The notes: generated from the sequence alone by a model not told the origin. Numbered from the stretch's first letter, positions 35,283-44,894 are shown. The stretch: DNA of 64,000 nucleotides from PALSA-693 sp963781155 (GCA_963781155.1 CAWAEC010000016.1:1-64000), one strand, 5' to 3'. Numbers and translations: made by a program.

Positions 35283-35615
35283 GTGCCCACTTCTCGCAAT
35301 GTGGGCACGGTCCGGCCAAGTGGGCGAACATCACCCCTGCTACTGACATTTACCGTGCCCATTTGGCCGAGGCGTGCCCAGTTCCACCCTTCCGCCTTCT
35401 CTGAGCCGCCGGCCACCCCCCGCTCCCCCCGCCCCCGCCAACCGTGCCCACCTCTCGCTAAGTGGGCACGGTCCGGCCAAGTGGGCGAAGATCAGCCCCG
35501 CTATTGACATTTACCGTGCCCGCTCGGCCGAGGCGTGCCCAGTTCCACCCTTCCGCCTTCTCTGAGCCGCCGGCTCCCACGCCCCCCGCCGACCGTGCCC
35601 ACCTCTCGCTAAGTG
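35281..35615. repeat. 161-bp-period repeat array with hairpins, third copy truncated
   Basis: Copies start at 35281, 35442 and 35593 with CCGTGCCCAC. In copies 1 and 2 an inverted GTGGGCACGG follows 10 nt later (10-bp stem). The first two units are nearly identical over about 145 bp, including TTACCGTGCCC and GGCGTGCCCAGTTCCACCC. Copy 3 breaks off after about 23 bp, where a PPOX-like coding fragment begins. No gene is seen in the array. Confidence 0.85.
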
Positions 35616-35825
35616 CGCTGGGACCCCGTTCCCGGCGCATTCCACGTCTTCTGGGTCGATGTAGCCAAGGTCACATTCATTCGTTACGAGGACGCCACGG
35701 GGGACCAGTTCGTGACCTTATGGCCAGCCAGGCGGGAGTTCGTCCGCAGGGGGACGACCGCAACTTCGCTCGGCGAGCCGCAGCACTTCTCGGGTCTTCT
35801 GAATAAGGGGCAGCCTCACCCGTAA
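35613..35825 (+). pseudogene. pyridoxamine 5'-phosphate oxidase-like C-terminal fragment
   Basis: About 70 codons: PGAFHVFWVDVAKVTFIRYE, ATGDQFVTLWPARREFVRRG match the C-terminal strand pair of actinobacterial PPOX-fold proteins. The N-terminal flavin-binding half is absent and the repeat array abuts the start. From 35826 to 36105 I see no gene. Confidence 0.55.
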
Positions 35826-36105
35826 CGCTCCGAGTCGGTCAGCACGGACCGCGCCACCCACCGCCCGCAAAGGGGCTGTGATTCTGCATCGCGCACTGTC
35901 TGCCGGAAAAGACCGGGCATCGAGCGCCTATCGCCGACTACGAGTGCCGCTCCACTGAGCAGGCCTAATCGGCTGTGCTCACATTCGGAGCGGGGCTTCT
36001 GTGGAAGACCGGGTCGGCTGATCGCGGAGATCTCGAGCCGCGAGACCTCTCGGGGGCTAATGTGCCGTACCGTCGGCGCAGGGAGCGCCTGAGGAGGGGT
36101 GGACA

Positions 36106-36375
36106 ATGCCCAGGAGCGTCGTCGTGCATGACGTCGAAGATGTTGACAACTGGTTGAAGCACAAGGCGGAGCGGGCGGACGTCATCGCCAACATGGGTGC
36201 CACGAATGTGGTCGATTACGTCGCGCAGGACGGAAGCAAAACCGTTGCGATCACCGCCGATGGCGATGATGTTGCCGCTATCGCCGCCGCGACCGCCTCG
36301 CCGGGGCCGGAACTGATGGATGCCATGCAACGACACGGGGTGGTTCCACCCCTCAAGTTCTTCGTAGCGAGATAG
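36106..36375 (+). CDS. small protein of unknown function
   Basis: 89 aa: MPRSVVVHDVEDVDNWLKHK, then GATNVVDYVAQDGSKTVAIT and ELMDAMQRHGVVPPLKFFV. Length and strand pattern suggest a small alpha/beta (ferredoxin-like/ABM-type) fold, without a family name. A strong AGGAGGGG lies 7 nt before the ATG, which supports translation. It is monocistronic. Confidence 0.65.
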   Translation: MPRSVVVHDVEDVDNWLKHKAERADVIANMGATNVVDYVAQDGSKTVAITADGDDVAAIAAATASPGPELMDAMQRHGVVPPLKFFVAR

Positions 36376-36567
36376 ACCGGCGCCCGCCGGGCCACAGGCC
36401 CGAGACTGGCCTCGTCAGGCTCGTTGAGGTGCCCCTGGACGCCGTTCGATCAGCCCATGAATCGATTGATACGAAAGACGAAACGTTATGTGCGGCTGGA
36501 GTCAGGACGGTGAAGGTCGCTGCCATCTGGAGCGTCTCGACCGGCGGACCCTTAGGATGTCCGTCCC

Positions 36568-37362
36568 ATGAGCCGCGAAGCAGAAGCGAACCCGAGGCCG
36601 CTTGCGGAGTTGTTCGACTTATCGGGCAAGGTGGCGGTAGTTACGGGTGGCAGTCGCGGCATTGGCAAGTCGGTTGTCTTCGGGCTGGCCGCCGCCGGAG
36701 CCGACGTGGTGATCGCGAGCCGCAAGATCGACAACTGTCGCACTGTCGCCGCCGAAGTTGAGGCGGTCACAGACCGCAAGGCTCTTCCAGTCGGCTGCGA
36801 CGTAGGCCGCTGGGCCGACTGCGACGCTCTGGTCGACACCGTCTACACGACCTTCGGACGCTGCGATGTACTCGTCTCCAACGCAGGGATGTCGCCGCTG
36901 TATCCCGACTTGCCCTCGGTCACCGAGGAGCTCTACGACAAGACGCACGCCGTGAACGCGAAGGGCCCGTTCCGCCTGGGGGTCCTCTTCGGCGCCCGCA
37001 TGGCCGAGGGCGAGGGCGGGTCGATCATCAACATCAGCGCCTCCGGTTCGTGGCGGCCCCAGCCGACATATGTTCCCTACGCGATGGCCAAGGCCGGTCT
37101 CAACGCCCTGACTCTGGCCTTGGCGGGTGCATGGTCTCCCAAGGTGAGAGCGAATACCGTGCTTCCGGGTCCGTTCGAGACCGATATTGCCAAGGCGTGG
37201 CCTCCCGGGCGCCTCTCGGAGATCGGCGCCGCTAACCCGCTCGGTCGTGCCGGCTTGCCCGACGACATGGTGGGTGTCTGCGTGTTCCTAGCCAGCGACG
37301 CCGCCTCCTACGTCAACGGCACCCAGATCCTCCTCGACGGAGGGGCGATGAGAACCCTGTGA
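36568..37362 (+). CDS. SDR family oxidoreductase
   Basis: 264 aa, intact. TGGSRGIGKSVV is the cofactor motif, VSNAGMSPLYPDL follows, the catalytic Ser is in ISASG, and Tyr/Lys are in YAMAKAG. The C-terminus is NGTQILLDGGAMRTL. The start ATG 36568 has only a weak AGGAT upstream. It stands alone and no partner is evident; the substrate is unknown. Confidence 0.88.
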   Translation: MSREAEANPRPLAELFDLSGKVAVVTGGSRGIGKSVVFGLAAAGADVVIASRKIDNCRTVAAEVEAVTDRKALPVGCDVGRWADCDALVDTVYTTFGRCDVLVSNAGMSPLYPDLPSVTEELYDKTHAVNAKGPFRLGVLFGARMAEGEGGSIINISASGSWRPQPTYVPYAMAKAGLNALTLALAGAWSPKVRANTVLPGPFETDIAKAWPPGRLSEIGAANPLGRAGLPDDMVGVCVFLASDAASYVNGTQILLDGGAMRTL

Positions 37363-37452
37363 GTACACGGCGGGCAGCGGCCCCGTAGTGGGCGGGGTGG
37401 CGGCGGATGACCCTGTTGCGCCGGGCTGTCACGCCGCCAGGCTGAAAGGCGG

Positions 37453-37560
37453 TTACTCGTCTCGCAGCAGGAGCAGGTAGGACTGGACGCGGGCGTTCCA
37501 GCGCATGGCCCCCACGGCGAACCGGTACTGGCCCGCCGGGTAAGCACGCGTGAAGAGCAT
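37453..37560 (-). pseudogene. DUF4389 C-terminal fragment
   Basis: 35 residues in one frame: MLFTRAYPAGQYRFAVGAMR and WNARVQSYLLLLRDE. This is the conserved end (LFTGRYPxGLFxFxxGxxRWxxRV) of DUF4389 membrane proteins. The transmembrane N-terminal part is missing upstream. Confidence 0.55.
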
Positions 37561-37681
37561 CACGAACCTCGACCTCCACTCAGCCCGTCCGCACGACCGT
37601 TGACGACGCTCCTCGGGGGGGCCGTGCTGCCCTCATCGGCCGCCCACCGCATAGGTGTTCCAGCCCCGCTCCACCCGCACC

Positions 37682-38539
37682 TCAGCTGGTCCCCGCTTTG
37701 GTGAATAGCCGCACGGCCAGGGTGACCAGCAGGACCGTATAGACCAGGATCACGCCGAGTGACAAGGCCGCCATGGCGATGTCGTTGTGCATGCCCCAAA
37801 TGTTGTGAAGCGCCTGCGCGCCACTTTTCTTGGTCAAGCCGTAGCGGAACAGGGCCAGGGCGTGCGTGAGCGGAAGCGCTTTGGCCACATCCGCTAGCCA
37901 GTGCGGCAATGCGGTAATGGCGAACAGCGATCCCCCGAAGAAAAACGGGACGATGGCGATAGCCGGCACCACTCCGATGTACTCCTCGGGGCTCGAGGCC
38001 CGCGTCGCCACGATTTCGGCTACCCCGTACATGAGGACGGCGAACAGCAACGCGGCAGCCAGGAACCACACCAGCCGGCCGGTGGTCTCGAACTTCGCCC
38101 CCCGCAGCGCCGCCGCAGCCACCAGCACCGCCAGCTGCAAGGCGGTAATGGCAACCGTAGCGACCATGTTCCCGAGCACGATCGACGAACGACGGATCGG
38201 GGCGACCAGCAACTCCCGCATGTTCCCGTGTTGGCGGTCGACGATCACGCCGAGCCCCGAGAACATGCTGTTGAGTGGGATCAACAGACCCGCCGTCGCC
38301 AGCGCCACAAACGTCATATAGGTCGAGCGCTGCGAGCGCGTGGCCACGGTATTCGCCAATGCCGGCGCGATCACCAGTGCGAACAGAACGGGGGTGAGCA
38401 GCGGGACGACAAGCGCACGGGGGGACCGGACCGTCAGCGCCAGCCGCCGAGCCGCCAGAGTCGGCACGGCCCAGGGCCGGCGGCCGGCCTGGTAAGTGGT
38501 GGTCGTGGGCGCAGGAAGGGTGATGGTTGTTGCAGTCAT
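37682..38539 (-). CDS. ABC-2 type transporter permease (DrrB-like)
   Basis: 285 aa, six transmembrane helices. DRQHGNMRELLVAPIRRSSI is the conserved cytoplasmic loop of DrrB-type permeases, and the PFFFGGSLFAITALPHWLAD segment is typical of the last periplasmic loop. GAAGGAG precedes the ATG at 38539. It lies 47 bp after the ATPase gene, so the two form one exporter, likely for a drug or lipid-like compound. Confidence 0.9.
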   Translation of the reverse strand: MTATTITLPAPTTTTYQAGRRPWAVPTLAARRLALTVRSPRALVVPLLTPVLFALVIAPALANTVATRSQRSTYMTFVALATAGLLIPLNSMFSGLGVIVDRQHGNMRELLVAPIRRSSIVLGNMVATVAITALQLAVLVAAAALRGAKFETTGRLVWFLAAALLFAVLMYGVAEIVATRASSPEEYIGVVPAIAIVPFFFGGSLFAITALPHWLADVAKALPLTHALALFRYGLTKKSGAQALHNIWGMHNDIAMAALSLGVILVYTVLLVTLAVRLFTKAGTS

Positions 38540-38586
38540 GTGTTTGGGCTCCTTCGAAAGGTGTGGTTTCGCTTGCTCGCGTCCCG

Positions 38587-39537
38587 CTACTCCGCCGCCG
38601 ACGACATGCGGCCGCCAGTCAGACGGAGGTACACGTCGTCGAGTGATGGACGCCGGGTGGTGACCGACCGAGGGAAAATGTGCTGTTCTTCCAGCAGTTG
38701 CAGAATCCAGGCGGCAGGGGTCCCCCGCAGCGAGACGGTGACCGTCCCGCCGATCGTCAGCAGGTCGGCCGGATCGACGCCGTTGCGCCGCAGCAGCCCG
38801 GACACAGCATCGCTGTCATCCACTCGCAGTTCGAGAACCTCATCGCCGAGGGTGGCAAGGAGGTTCGCCGGGCTGTCACAGGCCACCATCGTCCCGGCGT
38901 CGATAACGGCGAGGCGATCACAGAGACGCTCGGCCTCGTCGAGATAGTGCGTGGTCATGAGGATCGTCACGCCCGTGCGCTCCCGCAGGGTGGCGATGAC
39001 ATCAAACAGGTCATGACGGATACGGGTGTCAAGCCCGACCGTCGGCTCATCGAGGAACAGCACCTGCGGTGACGAGAGCAAAGCCCGCACGATCTCGAGC
39101 CGCCGGCGCTGGCCTCCGCTGTAGCTGGTCAGCGGCCGGTCGAGCAGATCGGCTAGTCCCACCGCGGTGGTGAGCTCGGCCAGGCGCCGTGCTCCTACGA
39201 CGGGATCCACACCCCAGAGTTTCAGATGGAGGTTGAGGTTCTGGCGACCCGTCAGGGGTGCGTCGACGACCGCATCCTGAAACACGACGCTGCTGATCGC
39301 CCGGGTGCCCATCGGGTCGCGTTCCACGTCCCGGCCTCCGAGACGAGCCCGGCCGGAAGTGGGCTTGACGCTGGTGTTGAGCATGCCGACGGTCGTGGTC
39401 TTGCCCGCCCCGTTTGGACCCAACAGACCAAACGCCTCGCCGGCAGGCACCGAGAAACTGACGCCTTTGACGGCCTGGACATCGCCCGGGTAGGTCTTCC
39501 ACAACTCCTCGGCTTCGATGGCAAGGGTGGTGTGCAT
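38587..39537 (-). CDS. ABC transporter ATPase (DrrA-like)
   Basis: 316 aa. Walker A is GPNGAGKTTT (about residue 40), Q-loop VFQDAVVDAPLTG, signature YSGGQRRRLE, Walker B VLFLDEPTVGLD, H-loop MTTHYLDEAERLCDR. The C-terminal DrrA-type domain ends RRPSLDDVYLRLTGGR. AAGGAG precedes the ATG at 39537. An ECF41-type promoter match (CGTCACA-N16-CGTC) lies 40 bp upstream, divergent from the sigma gene. Confidence 0.93.
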   Translation of the reverse strand: MHTTLAIEAEELWKTYPGDVQAVKGVSFSVPAGEAFGLLGPNGAGKTTTVGMLNTSVKPTSGRARLGGRDVERDPMGTRAISSVVFQDAVVDAPLTGRQNLNLHLKLWGVDPVVGARRLAELTTAVGLADLLDRPLTSYSGGQRRRLEIVRALLSSPQVLFLDEPTVGLDTRIRHDLFDVIATLRERTGVTILMTTHYLDEAERLCDRLAVIDAGTMVACDSPANLLATLGDEVLELRVDDSDAVSGLLRRNGVDPADLLTIGGTVTVSLRGTPAAWILQLLEEQHIFPRSVTTRRPSLDDVYLRLTGGRMSSAAE

Positions 39538-39577
39538 CCGCAGGACTCCTTCTTTTTCCTTCTATGGATGGTGAAAA

Positions 39578-39604
39578 GACGACACAGGTCGCGGATTTGT
39601 GACG
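39578..39604 (-). promoter_or_regulatory. ECF41-type promoter for the ABC exporter
   Basis: The minus strand reads CGTCACA (39604-39598), 16 nt, then CGTC (39581-39578). The consensus for ECF41 sigma factors is TGTCACA-N16/17-CGTC; only the first base differs. Confidence 0.65.
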
Positions 39605-39613
39605 CGCTGCGCA

Positions 39614-39640
39614 TGTCACATTCGACGCCGCCATCTCGTC
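39614..39640 (+). promoter_or_regulatory. ECF41-type promoter for the sigma gene
   Basis: TGTCACA (39614-39620), 16 nt, CGTC (39637-39640), a perfect match, 47 bp before the sigma ATG. It suggests autoregulation. Confidence 0.7.
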
Positions 39641-39687
39641 CTAATAGGTGCAAGGACCGCCGCACCCCCGACGTAAGGTGACCGCAG

Positions 39688-40611
39688 ATGACAACGACTG
39701 ACACATCCGGCGACGACATCCGTTTCGCCGAAGCCTGGCGGAGCAACCGGAGCTACCTGATCGATATGGCGTTCGGGATGCTCGGGAACATCGCAGCGGC
39801 GGAGGACGCGGTGCAGGAGTCGTTTGCGAGGCTGGCCCGGGCCCGGATCAACGAGATCGAGGACGTGCGGGGCTGGCTGATCGTGGTAACCAGCCGCATT
39901 TGCCTTGACCAGATCAAAGCTGCGCCGACGCGGCGGGAGCAGCTGCAGGAGACGTCGGCGATCGAATCGACGCCGTCGTTGGCTCCGGATCCGGCCGACC
40001 GGGTCACCCTTGACGATGAGGTCCGGCTGGCCTTACTGGTCGTGCTCCAGAGGCTGACCCCGACGGAGCGAGTCGTGTTCGTCTTGCACGACATCTTCCA
40101 GCTGCCGTTTGACTCGATCGCGGCGACCGTGGGGCGGCCGGCGGCAACGTGCCGTCAGTTGGCCCGGCGGGCTCGCGTCAAGCTGGGCGCGGCGGACGAT
40201 GCGCGGCGCGGGGTCGCCGTAGATCCGGCGGAGCATCAACAGGTGGCGGAGTTGTTCATCCGGGCCTGCGCCGACGGTGACCTGGACGGGTTGCTCGGGA
40301 TCCTGGATCCAGAGGTGTGGGGCGGGATCGACCTGGGGCCATTGGACCGCCGGAGCGGTCAGGAACGCCGGGGGGCCGATGCGGTGGGCGCCAACCTCCT
40401 CCGCTACTTCCGGGGCGTCACCATGGTGTCGTCCCCGGTAGGCGGTCACACCATCGTCCTGGCCTTCACCGGCCAGGAGCTCATTGCCATCATCCTGCTG
40501 ACCGTCGAGGCGCGCCTGGTCCGTACCATTCACGTGCTCGCCGATCCACAGAAGCTGGCCGTGCTCAACGCCCAGCTTCTGGCTGCCACACCTGGGCGCG
40601 CAGACGAGTAA
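39688..40611 (+). CDS. SigJ/ECF41-like RNA polymerase sigma factor with SnoaL-like C-terminal domain
   Basis: 307 aa. Sigma region 2 spans about residues 12-80 (RSYLIDMAFGMLGNIAAAED, AVQESFARL, GWLIVVTSRICLDQIK). Region 4 spans about 110-165 (LALLVVLQRLTPTERVVFVL, HDIFQLPFDSIAATVGRPAA, TCRQLARRARVKL). A SnoaL/NTF2-like extension covers about 180-300; its end, ADPQKLAVLNAQLL, corresponds to the NPDKL region of ECF41. AAGGTGA lies 6 nt before the ATG. No anti-sigma gene is adjacent, as usual for ECF41, where the fused domain modulates activity. Confidence 0.92.
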   Translation: MTTTDTSGDDIRFAEAWRSNRSYLIDMAFGMLGNIAAAEDAVQESFARLARARINEIEDVRGWLIVVTSRICLDQIKAAPTRREQLQETSAIESTPSLAPDPADRVTLDDEVRLALLVVLQRLTPTERVVFVLHDIFQLPFDSIAATVGRPAATCRQLARRARVKLGAADDARRGVAVDPAEHQQVAELFIRACADGDLDGLLGILDPEVWGGIDLGPLDRRSGQERRGADAVGANLLRYFRGVTMVSSPVGGHTIVLAFTGQELIAIILLTVEARLVRTIHVLADPQKLAVLNAQLLAATPGRADE

Positions 40612-40665
40612 CGGACGGAACCCTACCGCCGGCCTGGTGTTGGGCCGGGTGTGTCTGAGCCGGGA

Positions 40666-41325
40666 CTACCGGTGCCGTCGCATCGTCCACAGCGGCGGTC
40701 CTCCCTGGACCGGGTGCAGCTCCTGGACCACCTCGTACCCGAACCGCCCGTAGTAGGCCAGGTTCTCGGCCTTTTGGGTCTCCAGATAGCAGTCCAACCC
40801 CTCCCGGTCAGCGGTCTCGAGGACCGGAGCCTGCAACCGGGAGCCGACCCCGATCCGCTGCGACGACGGGTCGGCCACCAGGAGCTGCAGGTACCACAGG
40901 GGCTCCTTGGGATGGGCTTTCTCTATGGCGAGCAGATAGCGGAACCCGTCCCGCAGGCCCGCCGGCCTGAGCGCCATGGCCCGGACGGCGCCCAGCAACT
41001 GCCGGCCCTGGGCCATCCCGGGCAGCGGGTAGGCGCCGGGCGGAACCCACGCCGCCACCCCCAGAAGCCGGCCGTCGGCGTGGCGCACCCCCGTGACCTG
41101 CGCCGCCGGCCCGAGCGAGCGCAGCGTGGAGCGCACGAACAGGGCCAGCCCGCGGGCTCGCCGCACCGGGTTCGGCTCCAGGAACTCGAAGAACGGATCG
41201 TGGTGGAAGGCCCGAGCCGCCACGATGGCGGCCTCGTCGGCGTCGCGCCCGGTTGCCGAGAGCGCTACATCTATCCAATCCCTTGACTCTCCCGTTACAG
41301 GAGGGTCCACGCTCATCACGTCCAT
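40666..41325 (-). CDS. GNAT family N-acetyltransferase
   Basis: 219 aa. DEAAIVAARAFHHDPFFEFL opens the domain. WYLQLLVADPSSQRIGVGSR is the acetyl-CoA-binding motif A (Q/RxxGxG/A form RIGVGS). AENLAYYGRFGYEVV is motif B. This is the puromycin-acetyltransferase-like arrangement; the acceptor is unknown. The gene is divergent from a VOC gene with 27 bp between starts. Confidence 0.88.
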   Translation of the reverse strand: MDVMSVDPPVTGESRDWIDVALSATGRDADEAAIVAARAFHHDPFFEFLEPNPVRRARGLALFVRSTLRSLGPAAQVTGVRHADGRLLGVAAWVPPGAYPLPGMAQGRQLLGAVRAMALRPAGLRDGFRYLLAIEKAHPKEPLWYLQLLVADPSSQRIGVGSRLQAPVLETADREGLDCYLETQKAENLAYYGRFGYEVVQELHPVQGGPPLWTMRRHR

Positions 41326-41352
41326 CCAATCACAGGTAAAAGGAGGAATCCC

Positions 41353-41712
41353 ATGGGCGTTTCATTCTTCTCGGTGAGCCTCGATTGTGCCGACGCAGGC
41401 AAACTGGCCGATTTCTGGTCGCAAGTTCTCGAGCGGCCGGTCGACGAGGGCGGCAGCGAGGACTTTGCGACGATCGGCATGAGCGGGGACGGGTCCGTGC
41501 TGCCGGTGTGGATGTTTCACCGTGTCCCGGAGGCGAAGCAGGTCAAGAACCGCGTTCACGTCGACTTCATCGCCGCCAGCCTGGAAGACGAGGTCAAGCG
41601 GGCCCTCACGCTGGGCGCCACCCACGTCGCCGACGTCGACGAGGGCGGCTACCGGTGGGCCACTCTGCTCGACCCTCAGGGCAACGAGTTCGACGTGGTG
41701 GCGGCACCGTAA
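41353..41712 (+). CDS. VOC (glyoxalase-like) domain protein
   Basis: 119 aa. FFSVSLDCADAGKLADFWSQ begins the first beta-alpha-beta unit; KNRVHVDFIAASLEDEVKRA and ATLLDPQGNEFDVV form the second, with the terminal DPxGNEFDV signature. AAAGGAGGAAT lies 5 nt before the ATG. It is a single module, so it acts as a dimer; the ligand is unknown. Confidence 0.85.
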   Translation: MGVSFFSVSLDCADAGKLADFWSQVLERPVDEGGSEDFATIGMSGDGSVLPVWMFHRVPEAKQVKNRVHVDFIAASLEDEVKRALTLGATHVADVDEGGYRWATLLDPQGNEFDVVAAP

Positions 41713-41740
41713 TAACCCGGTCACGATGATGGTTGGGGTC

Positions 41741-41776
41741 GGCCGGCGTGCTCACCTCGTCGACACGCCGGCCGTC
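41741..41776. repeat. palindromic direct repeat, copy 1
   Basis: GGCCGGCGTG and CACGCCGGCC form a 10-bp stem around a 13-nt loop. The same bases recur at 41820-41855, 79 bp away. It lies between convergent VOC and MMPL genes and may serve as a bidirectional terminator. Confidence 0.8.
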
Positions 41777-41819
41777 CGACTCCGAATCCGCGGTCCATAT
41801 CCATCTGCGCCCCGGGCGC

Positions 41820-41855
41820 GGCCGGCGTGCTCACCTCGTCGACACGCCGGCCGTC
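41820..41855. repeat. palindromic direct repeat, copy 2
   Basis: Identical to 41741-41776. The corrected MMPL stop codon falls within this copy. Confidence 0.8.
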
Positions 41856-44066
41856 CCGACGGACACCGGCTCCGTCACCGGAGGGACCGGAAGCTCGATG
41901 CCGATGTTCGGCAGCAGCCGATCCAGCCACTTCGGGATCCACCAGTTCGCCCGGCCCAGCAGCTGCATCACCGACGGCACCAGGACCAATCGGACCAGGG
42001 TGGCATCGACCAAGATCGCGGTCGCAAGACCAAGACCAAACACGTCCAGGACACGCAGGGGGTCGTTGATTACGAACGAACCAAAGACGCAGACCATGAT
42101 CGCCGCCGCCGCAGTGATGACGCCGCGCCGTGCTGGCCACGCCGTCGGCCACGGCGATGGTGTTGACGCCGCGCCGGAGCCATTCCTCGCGGATTCGTGA
42201 CAGCAGAAAGACCTCGTAGTCCATCGACAGCCCGAACACGATCGTGAACATCATGAGCGGGATCCACGGATCGATCGGGCCGGTTCGGGTCACCCCGAAC
42301 AACGACCCCAGCCATCCCCACTGGAATACCGCCACAATCACCCCGTAGGCCGCGCCCATCGACAGCAGGTTCATGCAGGCGGCCTTGATCGGAATGGCGA
42401 TGGACCGGAACACGGTCATCAGCAGGACGAACGACAGGAGGATGACCAGGCCAATCACCAGTGGCAATCGGTTCGACAGGTACTGGGATGCGTCAACGCC
42501 CGCCGCGGTCACGCCACCGACGAGCACAGTTACGCCGGTCCCCTTGACCGCGGGCGGGATCACTGCGCCGCGCAGGTGCCGGACCAGCGAAGCCGTCTGC
42601 GCGGCCTGCGGAGATGTGGTCGGGTAGGCGATGATGACGGCGGCGTCACCAGCGGGATTGACGATGGGCGGGGCCACCGAGGCCACTCCCGGCACGGTGG
42701 CCAGATGCGACGCCAGAGTCTCGACCGCGGCTCGACCGGCGGCGGCATCGCCGGCGGGGATGTTGGCGGCGATGACGAGTGGTCCGTTGAAGCCAGGCCC
42801 GAAGCCCTGCGCGAGCAGGTCGTAAGCCTGACGGGTGGTCAGGTTCGGAGGGTCATTGCCGGCGTCGGTGAACGCCAGGCGCATGGAGAACAACGGCAAG
42901 GCCAGCACGACGAGCACGAGCAGGGCGGCCGAGCCGCAAACCCAGGGTCGGCGCTGCACCGTGCGGCTCCAACGGTACCAGAAGCCGTGTCCCGACGTCG
43001 CTGCCCGGACCCTGATGCCGGGAACATGCAGGCGGTCGATGCCAAACCCAACAAAACCCAACATGGCGGGCAGCAAGGTCAACGCCGCCGCCAGGACCAT
43101 GAGCACGGCGCAGATGGCGCCAACCGACAACCCGTCCATGAACGGCAGCCCCACCACAAACAGACCGAGGAGCGAAATCAACACGGTCCCGCCGGCGAAG
43201 GACACGGCCCGGCCGGCGGTGCTGAGGGCGACCACCGTCGCCTGGCGCGGGTCGCGTCCCTCACTCAACCCCTGGCGGAAGCGGGTGACGATGAAGAGGG
43301 CGTAGTCGATCCCAACCCCGAGCCCAATCATTGCCATCAGCTCGGGACCGAAGGTCGGGATGGTGAAGATGTGGCTGGCTAGGTCGACCAGCCCGAAGCC
43401 GATGCCGACGCCGACCAGGGCAGTCACGAGCGGCAGACCCATGGCAACCACGGACCCGAACGCGATCAGCATGATGATGATGGCGGCGGTGATCCCGATG
43501 CCTTCACTCGATCCCGGGTGAGCCGACACCGTCGCCGAGATCGGATTCCCGCCAACGGCCACCTGAAAACCGGGCTGGGCGAAGCCAGTGGCCACGTTGA
43601 TCAGGTGCTTGGTCTGGCTCGTCTTGAGGCTGGGCGTTTGTTTGTCAAACTGAATAACGATAAAAGCGGTGTGCCCGTCAGCGGACACCTGTTGCCCAGC
43701 GCCGGGTGCCAGAGGGCTTCGCACTGCGGTCACGTTGGGAAGAAGACGCATGGCCTGCACGATCCGGTCGATGGTGGCCGCGTTGGCCGGGTCTTTGACC
43801 GGGCTCGAGGTATGAATGACCACGTCAGCGGTGTCGCCGGCCTGGCTCGGGAAACGCTGGGCCAGCAAATTCTGAGCCCGCTGGGACGCCGAATTGCCTG
43901 AAGCGAAGTTGTCGCTGAAGGCGCTACCAGCGACGCGGGACAGCCCGATGACGGCAATGACAATGATTACCCAGCCGATAACCACCGACCGCCGGTGGTC
44001 GTAGCACCACGCTGCGAGCCGGCCGAGGCCGCGCTGCTCCATGGGGTCGGAACTCGTTCGACTCAC
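41831..44066 (-). CDS. MMPL/RND-family membrane transporter (frameshifted near 42122)
   Basis: About 745 aa, twelve predicted helices in two MMPL repeats. The first has the DNFASGNSASQRAQNLLAQR periplasmic start and a GVGIDYALFIVTRFRQGL motif. The second has VFGLSMDYEVFLLSRIREEW. The frame is lost at ADGVASTAR; one fewer base gives VITAAAAIMVCVFGSFVIND, LATAILVDATLVRLVLVPSV and MQLLGRANWW, the standard end, with a stop at 41831. MmpL-type proteins export lipids or drugs. The ATG is 44066 and the gene lies upstream of the repeats. Confidence 0.88.
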
Positions 44067-44298
44067 GCTCGCCTACTCCTCTGTCTCTTCTGTTGTTCGT
44101 GCGTTCGTGCGGCCCCCAGCATCCCCGACCCTGGGCGGCTTCGCAGCCTGTTTTTCGGAACTCCCGGGTATCAGGTGCGACTTCAGCCGACCACGTGCTT
44201 GGCTAGCTTCGACGCGGGTGCGACGGCCTCCTTCGGCCGAGGCGCTGGCGGCCGCAAGGTGGCATTCGGCCGCCGCACTCCTGATGGTCGGCCCTTCG

Positions 44299-44859
44299 TC
44301 ATGTGGCGGCGGGCACCCGGCAACTGTCCGAGAATCCCTGGCTGCGCAGGCCAAGCCCGGCGTTGAACCGCGACCGGTAGTTCTCGAGGGCGACCCAGGC
44401 GGCCAGCTCGACAATCTCGGCGTCGGTGAAGTGGGAGTGCAGCCGGTCCATGAGCTCGTCAGCGACGATCGACGGCGTGGCCGTCGCGGCCTCGGCATAT
44501 TCGAGGACGGCGCGCTCCTTGTCGTCGTAGACGTCGCTGTCCCGCCAGTGGGGCACGTCCCGGACTTTGGCCGGGTCGACGCCACGCTGCAGGCCTTCGT
44601 AGTAACCGAAGTCAATGCACCACGAGCAGCCGATGGCGCCGGCTGTCGCCTGAACAGCCAGCATCACGAGGTGACGGTCGAGTTTGCGCCAGCCCCGATC
44701 GGCGGCCGTCTCGAGCACGCCGGCGGCAACGATGACGCCCGAATGGTGCGACGCCGCGGCCATCGGCTCCACGTCTCGGCCAAAGCGACGGCGGGCGTAG
44801 CCGGTGGCGAGCTTGGGAATGACGCCCTTGGGATGGTCAACCAGCGGAACGTAAGCCAT
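44299..44859 (-). CDS. carboxymuconolactone decarboxylase/AhpD-like protein
   Basis: 186 aa. AGAIGCSWCIDFGYYEGLQR contains the CxxC and following acidic/His-type site of AhpD-like proteins (here CSWC, with His replaced by Gly/Tyr). YDDKERAVLEYAEAATATPS and ALENYRSRFNAGLGL are family blocks. The ATG at 44859 follows AAGGAGG by 10 nt; the in-frame extension to 45141 overlaps the promoter and is rejected. Carboxymuconolactone decarboxylases are the commonest known targets of ECF41, and a perfect ECF41-type promoter lies upstream. Confidence 0.88.
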   Translation of the reverse strand: MAYVPLVDHPKGVIPKLATGYARRRFGRDVEPMAAASHHSGVIVAAGVLETAADRGWRKLDRHLVMLAVQATAGAIGCSWCIDFGYYEGLQRGVDPAKVRDVPHWRDSDVYDDKERAVLEYAEAATATPSIVADELMDRLHSHFTDAEIVELAAWVALENYRSRFNAGLGLRSQGFSDSCRVPAAT

Positions 44860-44894
44860 GAGGTAGGTGCCTCCTTGTCGTGTCCTACCTACAT

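Noticed and set aside
35281..35615. CRISPR-like array
   Set aside because: The unit is about 161 bp with almost the whole unit conserved; no short repeat with unique spacers and no cas genes.
38875..38900. Another TGTCACA site as ECF41 promoter
   Set aside because: CGTC follows after only 9 nt and the site is inside the ABC ATPase gene.
37901..38947. 348-codon plus-strand frame
   Set aside because: Shadow over the ABC permease and ATPase genes; no start signal or domain.
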